A stretch of DNA of 64,000 nucleotides from Mycolicibacterium cosmeticum (GTDB taxonomy: Bacteria > Actinomycetota > Actinomycetes > Mycobacteriales > Mycobacteriaceae), in NCBI GenBank assembly GCA_016197365.1, contig JACPVS010000009.1, forward strand, positions 62,001 to 126,000, given 5' to 3'. Positions 17,722 through 25,455 of the stretch are shown here, in pieces (the stretch's first letter is position 1; each line of letters begins with the position of its first letter). The notes under the pieces are model-generated. The model ran no database searches. It saw only the letters and a program-made list of their open reading frames with translations, and was not told the origin of the DNA. A program made the translations under genes and the position numbers.

Positions 17722-18770
17722 GATGCCGGCCTGCATTTCTGGGTGTTCTTGACGACATTGCCCGGCGAGGCGTAGCGAACGATCGTCGGGACCAGATTGT
17801 TGAGGCCGGGGAAGAAGCCCAGCACGTTCAGGGTGCATACGTAGCCGTTGCCGTACGCCCCATCTTGGGACAGCCGGGCCAGGCCCTTCAGCAACGCCGG
17901 CAGATTCGCGCCCATGAACGCCATCTGGTCCTCGTTGTCGACCAGGTGCTGGGCCACGCCGGGTTCGCGGTGCAGCATGTCGGAGAACTGCGGGTAGGCG
18001 GCGTCACCGACGTCGGACAGCCGTCCGGCGACCTTGGTGAGCGACCCCAGGGAGGAGACGATGTTGTCTCGGCGTGCGGCGAGGTCGCCGACCATCTGTC
18101 TGGCCTCACCGATGACTGCATCGAGGTTGGCATCCTGGCGATTCAAGCTGCTCACCAGGGTGTGCAGGTGATCGATGAGCCCGGTGAGTACTTCGTCGTC
18201 ACCGACGAACGATTGGGTCAGCTGCGCGGTTTGCACGAGCAGTCGGGTGACCGCGCCGGATTCCCCTTGGAAAGCCTCGATCAGCGCGTCGGAGAGCCTG
18301 TTGGCCTGTGCGGGATCGAGCAGCGTGAACAGCGGCTCGAACCCGTTGATCAGGGCACCGATGTCGAAGGAGGGTTCGGTGTGCTCCAAGGGGATTTGGC
18401 TGTTGGCCGACAGCTTTTGGTTGTGTCCGTCCGACGGCGGCCGGGACAACCCGATGTACCGCTGTCCGACGATGTTCTGATAGGTCACCGACGCGATGGT
18501 GTCGGTGTAGAGCACCTGGTCGCGTTCGACCCGGAAGCTCACCCTGGCCCGGTTGTCCTGCAGGGCAATGGCATCCACTCGACCCACACGCACGCCGGCG
18601 ATGCGGACATCGTCGCCTTCCTGCAGGCCGGTCACATCGCTGAACACCGCCGAGTAGGCATCGGTCGGGCCCGCGGTGTCACGGCGCAACGTGCCGTATA
18701 CCAGGGTGGTCACCGCGACGGCGGCCACCAGGAATGCGCTGAACGCGACGAGCGCAGATTTGAAGGTCAT
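17718..18770 (-). CDS. mceB: MceB, Mce-family subunit
   Basis: A 350-residue Mce subunit: an N-terminal anchor (ALVAFSAFLVAAVAVTTLVYG), the MCE domain with GLQEGDDVRIAGVRVGRVDAI (about 48-68) and SVTYQNIVGQRYIGLS (about 93-108), then a helical stalk and a C-terminus containing GYVCTLNVLGFFPGLNNLVP. It is joined to mceA by a 4-base overlap (18767-18770). Confidence 0.93.
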   Translation of the reverse strand: MTFKSALVAFSAFLVAAVAVTTLVYGTLRRDTAGPTDAYSAVFSDVTGLQEGDDVRIAGVRVGRVDAIALQDNRARVSFRVERDQVLYTDTIASVTYQNIVGQRYIGLSRPPSDGHNQKLSANSQIPLEHTEPSFDIGALINGFEPLFTLLDPAQANRLSDALIEAFQGESGAVTRLLVQTAQLTQSFVGDDEVLTGLIDHLHTLVSSLNRQDANLDAVIGEARQMVGDLAARRDNIVSSLGSLTKVAGRLSDVGDAAYPQFSDMLHREPGVAQHLVDNEDQMAFMGANLPALLKGLARLSQDGAYGNGYVCTLNVLGFFPGLNNLVPTIVRYASPGNVVKNTQKCRPAS

Positions 18771-20245
18771 GATCCACCTGCCGGTGCCGGGCTCTCGGTG
18801 ACGGTGACAGCACTACCGCGGGCCAGCGGACCGAGCAGCACTTGCTGCGCCGACGTGGGTGGTTGGCCGAGGATCGCGGAGAGTTGTTGCCGTTCGCCGG
18901 GGCTGCCTACCGGGCCGACGTTGCCGCCGTAGGAGGCCGGTGCGGCACCCGGAACGCCCTGTGGCGGTTGCGGAGCGGAGGGATCCTGGCCGGCGTCGGG
19001 TGCTGCTGGGGCTCCGCCGTTGTCGGGACCTGAGCCGGGGCTCAGCGCTGCACTCGCATCGACGGGGGGCAGCGGGAGACCCGGTGGGGGCGTCAGGTCC
19101 GGGGGCGGCTTGTAGCTACCGGGTAGCAGCACCTGTGGGATGTCGAATTTCTGCCGGACTTCCGGGGCGGTGGTGCAGCTGGGGCCCGCCAGTTGGCCGT
19201 AGCGGGGGCAGTCGGCCCGCACGTAGTTCCATAACGGGGTGAACGACACGATGATGTTGGCGTTGAACGTCTGGCGCTGAGGGTTCCACGCCTCCTCGTA
19301 GCCTTTGTCAGTCAGCCTCGTCAGCCGGGTGGCGATCGGGAGCAGCTTGTCGCTGTTCTGCGCGAACACTCCCACGACAGGCTCCAAGTGGGTGGTGATG
19401 CCGATGAGGCGATCCATCTGGTTGTCCATGGCTGTCGACGCTCGCCCTGCGGTGTCGAGCCCACCTGAGAGTAATTCTCTTATCTGGGACTGCTTTTCAG
19501 CGATGGTGTGCATCGGGACCAATGCTTTGTCCAGGGAGTCCAGCAGATCCGGCGTGGCGGTGTTCAGAGCGCGTGACATCGCGCTCACCGCCGACATCGT
19601 CGACGGATCATCCGGGCCACCGGCCATCACGTCGTTCATCTGGGTGAGGATGCGTTGCAGCCGTGCGCCGGTCGCCAACAAGCTGTCCCCGCGGCCGTTG
19701 GTGGCGCCCGCGATCAACTCGAGTACCCCGACCGGCGGGTCGCCGCGGTGGCGCTCGGTGGCGGCCAACAGGTCACGCACCCGGTTGATGGTGGTCTGGA
19801 ACAACGCGGTGGGGAATTCGGTGTCCTCGGCGACGACGGAGCCGGGTGTCAGTGGCGAGGCCGCGCCGCGGTCGATGAGCTGGATCGACGAGACGGCAAA
19901 GACGTTGCTGGGGACCACGCGGGCGGTGACCGTACTCGGTATCTTCTGGGCTGCTGCTGGTTGGAGGTCGATGTGCACGACATTGGGTCGGCCGCCCTCA
20001 CCGGGATCGACACTGGTGACGGCGCCGACCAGAACTCCGCGGAACTTCACATCGGCACGCTCGGGCAGTCCGTCACCCACGTTCATCATCTGCGCGGTCA
20101 CGGTGACCCGGTCATCGAGATAGCCCTTGGACTTGGCCAGCAACCCTGTGGTGATCGCGCCCACCACGGCGAGCACCACCAGGCCGCCGATCAGTAGCTT
20201 GCGGTCGGTCCAGCCGCGCCCATTCGGGTCGAAGGTGTTGCCCAT
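18767..20245 (-). CDS. mceA: MceA, Mce-family subunit
   Basis: A 492-residue Mce subunit, the first of six. N-terminal anchor (LLIGGLVVLAVVGAITTGLLA), MCE domain with GLPERADVKFRGVLVGAVTSV (about 59-79), Mce4_CUP1-type C-terminal region, and a Pro/Gly-rich tail (about 385-492), longer than in most MceA proteins. MceA subunits are the best-known determinants of substrate type (fatty acids for Mce1, sterols for Mce4), but the subclass of this operon cannot be fixed by eye. Three bases separate it from yrbEB. Confidence 0.92.
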   Translation of the reverse strand: MGNTFDPNGRGWTDRKLLIGGLVVLAVVGAITTGLLAKSKGYLDDRVTVTAQMMNVGDGLPERADVKFRGVLVGAVTSVDPGEGGRPNVVHIDLQPAAAQKIPSTVTARVVPSNVFAVSSIQLIDRGAASPLTPGSVVAEDTEFPTALFQTTINRVRDLLAATERHRGDPPVGVLELIAGATNGRGDSLLATGARLQRILTQMNDVMAGGPDDPSTMSAVSAMSRALNTATPDLLDSLDKALVPMHTIAEKQSQIRELLSGGLDTAGRASTAMDNQMDRLIGITTHLEPVVGVFAQNSDKLLPIATRLTRLTDKGYEEAWNPQRQTFNANIIVSFTPLWNYVRADCPRYGQLAGPSCTTAPEVRQKFDIPQVLLPGSYKPPPDLTPPPGLPLPPVDASAALSPGSGPDNGGAPAAPDAGQDPSAPQPPQGVPGAAPASYGGNVGPVGSPGERQQLSAILGQPPTSAQQVLLGPLARGSAVTVTESPAPAGGS

Positions 20246-20248
20246 CGT

Positions 20249-21106
20249 CTACCCGCCGAACCGTGCGCCGGTGTCGACGCCCCACAGCGCCAACGTCATC
20301 AGCATGTTGGCTACCGTCACCACAGTGATGGCCGCACGCATCGCATGCCCTGCAGCGATGCCGACCCCTTCGGGGCCACCGGAGGCGTAAAAGCCGTAGT
20401 AACACTGGATGGTCGAGGCGATCCACACGAAGATGACCGCCTTGAGGATGGAGTAGATGATGTCGGTGCCGCTGAGCATCAGCGTGAAGTAGTGCAGGTA
20501 GGCGCCCATGGATCCGGCGCCCGAGAACTGCACCACGATTTGGCAGGAGAAGTAACTCAAGGCCAGACACATGACGTACAGCGGCAGGACGGCAGTGGCA
20601 GATGCCAGCAGTCGGGTGGTCACCAGGTACGCGATCGACGGGATGCCCAGGGTGTCGAGTGCGTCGATCTCTTCGTTGATCCGCATCGCGCCGAGCTGAG
20701 CGGTGAATCGGCAGCCGGCCTGCATGGCGAAGGCCAAGGAGGCCATGAACGGCGCCAGTTCGCGCGTCGACGCGAGCGAAGACACGAACCCGGTCGCCGG
20801 CCCGAGGCCCAGCATGTTGAGCATCGCGTAAGCCTCGATGCCCACGAGCGTGCCTGCGGTGATGCCAAGGACGGCGGCTACCCCGGCCGTCCCGCCGCCG
20901 CTGACGATCGAGCCGTTGCCCCAGGTGACGTCGGAGAGCAGGCGGAAGTACTCCTTGCGGTAGCGGCGCAGCACCAGCGGGATGGCCGCGGTGGCGTCGA
21001 CGAAGAAGGACAGCAGGTGACCGAGCCGACGAATCGTCGTGGCGAATTTCCCGGCGACGGCGCTGATCGCCCGGGTCCCGGGCGGCCGATACCCTATCGC
21101 CGCCAT
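20249..21106 (-). CDS. yrbEB: YrbE-B, MlaE-type permease of the Mce transporter
   Basis: A 285-residue integral membrane protein of the MlaE/YrbE permease family with about five or six helices. The conserved cytoplasmic loop MRINEEIDALDTLGI (about residues 140-154), where the MceG-type ATPase couples, is present. It pairs with YrbE-A to form the transmembrane part of the Mce importer. The ATPase (MceG/MlaF type) is not in this window; in mycobacteria it is encoded elsewhere and shared. Confidence 0.93.
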   Translation of the reverse strand: MAAIGYRPPGTRAISAVAGKFATTIRRLGHLLSFFVDATAAIPLVLRRYRKEYFRLLSDVTWGNGSIVSGGGTAGVAAVLGITAGTLVGIEAYAMLNMLGLGPATGFVSSLASTRELAPFMASLAFAMQAGCRFTAQLGAMRINEEIDALDTLGIPSIAYLVTTRLLASATAVLPLYVMCLALSYFSCQIVVQFSGAGSMGAYLHYFTLMLSGTDIIYSILKAVIFVWIASTIQCYYGFYASGGPEGVGIAAGHAMRAAITVVTVANMLMTLALWGVDTGARFGG

Positions 21107-21131
21107 CAGATCAATCCTTTGTTCATCGTGC

Positions 21132-21998
21132 TCACAGCCCGGTACGCGGGAACAAGAGGACGTACATCTGACTGATCAGGACGTTGACGATCATGAGCAC
21201 GAGGATCGATTCGACGACCGCAGCGTTGACCGAGTTGGCTACACCGGCAGGCCCACCCCTGGTGCGTAATCCTTTGTCGCAGGAGACGACTGCCACGATC
21301 AGGCCGAAGAGGATCGCTTTGAGCAACGCCAGGATCAGGTCGCCGACGGTGGCAAACGACGCGAAGGTGGCCACGAAGCTGCCCGGGGCGCCGTGCTGGA
21401 AGTAGACGTTGAACAGGTAGCTGGCCAAGAAACCGACGAACGCGGTGGTGCCGGTTAGTCCGACCCCGACCAGCACCGCCGCTGCGGTGCGCGGAACCAC
21501 CAGCCTGCGGATGGCGGAGACACCCATCACCTCCATCGCGTCGATCTCTTCGCGCATGGTCCGCGACCCGAGATCGGCGGTGATCGCCGAGCCCACCGCG
21601 GAAGCCATCAGCACTGCCGCGACGAGCGACGCCGCCTGGCGGATCACAGCCAAGCCGCTGGCAGCACCCGCCAGTGAGGTCGCACCGACCTGCCCGGCCA
21701 TGACGGCGAATTGGATCGACAGCGTGACTCCGATCGGAATGGCGACGAACAGTGTCGGCAAGACGGCGGCGCCGGCCATGAATGCGCCCTGGCGGACGAA
21801 CTCCTGCCACTGAAAGCGGCCGCGCACCAGGTCCTCGACGAGGTACTGCAGTACCCGAATGCCGAGGATGACCTGACTGCCCGCCGTTTCGATCGCGGCG
21901 ACGGGGTGCTGACGGACATATTCTTTGACCGCAGCCGAGACGACCCTGCTCGGGCGCGGCGCGTCGGGGTGTGGCAGTGCCTCCTGATTCAGCACCAT
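21132..21998 (-). CDS. yrbEA: YrbE-A, MlaE-type permease; first gene of the mce operon
   Basis: A 288-residue MlaE-family permease. The coupling loop reads TMREEIDAMEVMGVSAI (about residues 145-161), the EExDAxxxMG pattern typical of YrbEA. About six hydrophobic segments follow a cytoplasmic N-terminus. It heads a run of at least ten minus-strand genes. No good ribosome site is visible at the ATG, so the exact start is less certain than the gene. Confidence 0.92.
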   Translation of the reverse strand: MVLNQEALPHPDAPRPSRVVSAAVKEYVRQHPVAAIETAGSQVILGIRVLQYLVEDLVRGRFQWQEFVRQGAFMAGAAVLPTLFVAIPIGVTLSIQFAVMAGQVGATSLAGAASGLAVIRQAASLVAAVLMASAVGSAITADLGSRTMREEIDAMEVMGVSAIRRLVVPRTAAAVLVGVGLTGTTAFVGFLASYLFNVYFQHGAPGSFVATFASFATVGDLILALLKAILFGLIVAVVSCDKGLRTRGGPAGVANSVNAAVVESILVLMIVNVLISQMYVLLFPRTGL

Positions 21999-22377
21999 AC
22001 GACGGGCGCCACCTGCGCTGAGAACGCCCGCGCCGCCACGGTGATCGGGATCATGGCACGCATCGGTCCCCCATCGTCGAAGTTAACTGTCTCGCCTGGC
22101 GGCCGACTGTTTCGGCCAGCGCGGATCCGGCGACCGCGCACATCTGGCGCGCAGCCGGAATATCAGGTCGCAGTAGGACTTCCGCGAATATCGTGGACTT
22201 GCGGTCGAGCCTACTGGCGAGTAATAGTACACATTGCAGTGCTAGTGTCAACAAACACGGAAATCGTTGCCACCGACCCACAACAGGGCCGTACTTCAAA
22301 GCAACGCATCCGCCTGTTGATCACCAAGCAGTGCAACATCATTCACCCTCGCATCGAAGAGACAGGTTCTCGCCGAC
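21999..22377. other. 379-base divergent promoter region (mce operon / serine hydrolase)
   Basis: No gene. It must hold the promoter of the mce operon (leftward) and of the serine-hydrolase operon (rightward). The part 22190-22300 is relatively AT-rich, with GAGTAATAGTACAC near 22220-22233 as a plausible -10 region. Neither a clear TetR palindrome nor a KstR-type site was found. Confidence 0.5.
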
Positions 22378-23643
22378 ATGGACAGCCAACTGGATTCCCG
22401 CACCGCCGCAGATTCCGCGGCGCAGGTACACGGTGCCTATGACCCCCACTTCCGGCGCCTGGTGCGGACCTTCGCCAGACTGTTCCCGGGCCGGGCCCGA
22501 AGTGGCGGCGCGTTGTCGGTCTATCTCGACGGCCAGCCACTGGTGGACGTGTGGACCGGTTGGGAATGCCGGACCACGACGACACCATGGTCCGCTGACA
22601 CCGGGGCGATGGTGTTCTCGGCAACCAAGGGAATGGCCTCGACGGTGATTCACCGTCTGCACGATCGTGGCCTCATCGACTATGAAGCGCCGGTCGCCGA
22701 ATACTGGCCGGCGTTCGCCGCCAACGGCAAAGCCGCCCTGACCGTGCGGGACATCATGGACCACCGTGCCGGGCTGTCCCAGCTCAACGGCGTCACCGCG
22801 GAGCAGGTCCTCGACCACATCGCCATGGAAGAGCGACTGGCGGCCGCTGCACCCGGATTGTCCGCGGGCAAATCCGCCTACCACGCGCTGACCTACGGTT
22901 GGATCCTGTCCGGACTGGCCCGGTCCGTCACCGGTAAGGGCATGCGGGAGTTGTTCCGGAGCGAGCTGGCGCAGCCGCTGAACACCGACGGCATACACCT
23001 GGGTCGTCCGCCGGTCGGATCGCCCACGCATGCGGCGCAGATCGTGACGCTGGCGAGCACCCGGCAGAACCGGATCTTCGATACCGTCGCCCGCCGCGTC
23101 GCCGCACATCCTCGCTCGGCACTGTTCGGCGCGCTCTACTACGAGGGCGTGCGCGCCGCCATGCAGAAGGACATGAGATTCCTCGACGCCGAGATTCCGT
23201 CGGCCAACGCGGTCGCCACCGCCCGCGGCATCGCCCGCATCTACGGCGCTATCGCCAACGGCGGCACGATCGAAGGCAATCGATTCCTTGCCGCCGACAC
23301 CGTGAAAGAACTGACAGCCGAACGGTCCTTCCCCATCGACCGCAGTGTGTATGTCCCCCTGGGGTTCCATCTCGGCTACCACAGTGTGCCGCGGCAATTC
23401 CTGCCCGGATTCGGGCATGTCGGCCTTGGGGGTTCGTTCGGCTGGGCCGACCCGGCCAGCGGTGTGGCGGTGTCCTTCGCACACAGCCGGTTGGCCACGA
23501 GCCTGCCCATCGATCAGGTGGCGTTCACGGTGCTCTACCTGCTCGCGCACCGCGCGGCCGCGCGGGCCCGCAAGGATGGTTTCACCCCGATCGCCGACTT
23601 CGGGGCGCCGTTCACCAAGACACCTGCCGCCTCGACCGCGTGA
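22378..23643 (+). CDS. serine hydrolase, beta-lactamase/esterase EstB-like family
   Basis: A 421-residue protein of the penicillin-binding-protein-like serine hydrolase family (COG1680), which includes mycobacterial Lip esterases. Motifs: the SxxK nucleophile box FSATKGMAS (Ser at about 82), the Tyr box YHALTYGWILSG (about 167-178), and GHVGLGGSFGW (about 345-355) in place of KTG. Esterase or lipase activity on short acyl esters is more likely than beta-lactamase activity. No signal peptide is visible. It is followed after 111 bases by the DUF2236 gene and may be expressed with it. Confidence 0.88.
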   Translation: MDSQLDSRTAADSAAQVHGAYDPHFRRLVRTFARLFPGRARSGGALSVYLDGQPLVDVWTGWECRTTTTPWSADTGAMVFSATKGMASTVIHRLHDRGLIDYEAPVAEYWPAFAANGKAALTVRDIMDHRAGLSQLNGVTAEQVLDHIAMEERLAAAAPGLSAGKSAYHALTYGWILSGLARSVTGKGMRELFRSELAQPLNTDGIHLGRPPVGSPTHAAQIVTLASTRQNRIFDTVARRVAAHPRSALFGALYYEGVRAAMQKDMRFLDAEIPSANAVATARGIARIYGAIANGGTIEGNRFLAADTVKELTAERSFPIDRSVYVPLGFHLGYHSVPRQFLPGFGHVGLGGSFGWADPASGVAVSFAHSRLATSLPIDQVAFTVLYLLAHRAAARARKDGFTPIADFGAPFTKTPAASTA

Positions 23644-23699
23644 GCGAGGGTCGTCGTTGCTGAGACCTAGGGCGTTGCGGCCCTTTTCCGTGGCGCATC

Positions 23700-23735
23700 C
23701 GAATGGTATAGATGGTTAGTTGTTTGTCACATTCG
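23700..23735. promoter_or_regulatory. possible promoter/operator before the DUF2236 gene
   Basis: A CGAATG/CATTCG inverted repeat (arms at 23700-23705 and 23730-23735) brackets a TATAGAT box at about 23707-23713. It sits just upstream of the DUF2236-tetR pair and could be the site of that TetR. It is a short repeat, so chance is possible. Confidence 0.3.
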
Positions 23736-23754
23736 TACCGCGCGGAGGTTCGGG

Positions 23755-24654
23755 ATGGACATGCTCAAACGCCGCATCGTCGACGAGTTCGAGAAGATAT
23801 CGGGGCGCCATGCCGATCCCGGCGTGTACGGCGGCCCTGCCGGTGATCCCGGCCTCCTCGGCCCCGACAGCGTGTCCTGGGAGATCAACGCCGACCTGGC
23901 GGCCGTCTCACAGGCCGGTCCGGCCGCGATCGTCCTGGAGATCCTGCACCCGTCGGTGGTCGCCGGCGTACAGGACCTGTCGACCTATCAGCAGGACCCC
24001 TTCCAGCGGGCTCGCACCACGTTGGGTTATGTCCTGACAACAACTTTCGGCAACACCGAGGCCGCGACAGGTCTCATCGACCGGGTGAAGAACATCCACG
24101 CCCACATCACCGGCACGCGCCCGGATGGCGTCCCGTACGCCGCACTCGATCCCGACCTCCTAGGCTGGGTGCACACCTGCATCCCCTGGATGATCATGCG
24201 TGCTTTCGAACGCACCCACCGGGCACTCGCACCCCGAGAACGTGACCGGTATCTGAGCGAACAAGCCGTCATCGGGCGGATGAGTGGCGCCGGGTGGGTG
24301 CCCACCAGCACCGCCGAACTGGACGACTACGTCGCGCGCATGCGGCCCACGCTGTCGGTGAACGGGCAGACCCGTGAGTTCGTCGACTTCCTGCTCACCG
24401 CTCCGTTTCTGCCGCGCCTGCCCGATCCGGTGGACCGAGCGCTGCACCGATTCACGATGTACGCCGGGATGAGCTACGCGCCACCGTGGGCGCGCGAACT
24501 GATCGGATTCGACCACCCTTCTCCGGCCACCCGCATGCTTCTCCAACCGGCGCTCCAACTCGATGCGCGCCGGATCCGTTGGGCATTCGGCACTCCCGAC
24601 TACGTCCGGCTCGCCAGGCAACGTGCCCACCCGGCGCCGGTATCCGCGACATGA
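23755..24654 (+). CDS. DUF2236 oxygenase-like protein (MpaB / latex-clearing family)
   Basis: A 299-residue helical protein of the DUF2236 family, related to MpaB and to the heme-containing latex-clearing proteins. Recognisable parts: SVSWEINADLAAVSQAGPAA with VLEILHPSVVAGV (about 40-72), RVKNIHAHITGT (about 108-119) with the conserved His pair, and a C-terminal PVDRALHRFTMYAGMSYAPPW. Family members bind heme and some cleave polyisoprenoid or other hydrophobic substrates; the mycobacterial ones are uncharacterised. No signal peptide. A GGAGG site precedes the ATG. The tetR start overlaps its stop. Confidence 0.82.
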   Translation: MDMLKRRIVDEFEKISGRHADPGVYGGPAGDPGLLGPDSVSWEINADLAAVSQAGPAAIVLEILHPSVVAGVQDLSTYQQDPFQRARTTLGYVLTTTFGNTEAATGLIDRVKNIHAHITGTRPDGVPYAALDPDLLGWVHTCIPWMIMRAFERTHRALAPRERDRYLSEQAVIGRMSGAGWVPTSTAELDDYVARMRPTLSVNGQTREFVDFLLTAPFLPRLPDPVDRALHRFTMYAGMSYAPPWARELIGFDHPSPATRMLLQPALQLDARRIRWAFGTPDYVRLARQRAHPAPVSAT

Positions 24655-25265
24655 TCGACGCGCACTTTCTGCACGCCATCGGCGACGCCGTGACCGGCAC
24701 CCCGAGCGCACCGGTCGCCGACCGCACCGCCGAACGTCTGCTCGACGCCGCCGTGCTCGAAGCCGCGGCCGTGGGCCTGCGGCGCGTCACCGTCGAGGAC
24801 GTCGTCCGCCGCGCCGGTGTGTCGCGCATGACCGCTTATCGGCGCTATCCCCGGCGCGACGATTTGGTCCACGCCCTGATCAGCCGCGAGACTCAACGCT
24901 TTCTCGGCGCGGTCGCCGACGCGATCGAGTCGAGCGCCGACGCTCGGCACGGCGTGGCCGAGGCCTTCATCGCCGCGGTGACCTTCACCCGCGAACACCC
25001 CATGCTGCGCCGGGCCGGCCAACTGGACCCGATGCCGGTTCCCGAGGCCGCGGACCTCATCGACATGGGAAAAACATTCATCGCCAACTACATTCAGGGC
25101 GATTCCCCGTCCCAGCAGGCCCGATGGGTCGCCGACGTGTTCGCCAGGATGTTCTTCACCTACATCTCGATGCCGCCGCACGACCCCGACGTGCGCGACG
25201 ACGCCGCGCTGCGGTTGTTCGCCGAGCAGGTCCTCACGCCGATGGTCGACCGTGCCGTGACGTAG
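24651..25265 (+). CDS. TetR-family regulator coupled to the DUF2236 gene
   Basis: A 204-residue regulator. The helix-turn-helix VTVEDVVRRAGVSRMTAYRRYPRRDDL lies at about residues 41-67. The ATG at 24651 overlaps the upstream stop (ATGA), which fixes the start; the longer open frame to 24486 lies inside the DUF2236 gene. It probably autoregulates its operon, with the inverted repeat at 23700-23735 as a candidate site. Confidence 0.88.
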   Translation: MIDAHFLHAIGDAVTGTPSAPVADRTAERLLDAAVLEAAAVGLRRVTVEDVVRRAGVSRMTAYRRYPRRDDLVHALISRETQRFLGAVADAIESSADARHGVAEAFIAAVTFTREHPMLRRAGQLDPMPVPEAADLIDMGKTFIANYIQGDSPSQQARWVADVFARMFFTYISMPPHDPDVRDDAALRLFAEQVLTPMVDRAVT

Positions 25266-25455
25266 CGACCACCCACCAAAACGCCAGCTCACCGGCGCGT
25301 TGTGGGCGCAATCACCGAATTTTTCGGCCGCTTCGGTCGCGGCGTTGGGGGCAATGTCACCTCCCCGGGGCAGAATGCTTACGCCGCCCGCCGAACAGGG
25401 GCGGCCGGCACGGCGAGGGCGCGCTCCGGCATGAGCCCTGGTGGAAGGAATAGCA

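Noticed and set aside
22229..22248. Possible operator in the mce upstream region (ACAC ... GTGT)
   Set aside because: Only four outer bases on each side are symmetric, which is expected by chance.
22378..23643. Calling the serine hydrolase a beta-lactamase
   Set aside because: The KTG box is replaced by HVG, and no signal peptide is seen; an esterase-type member is more likely.
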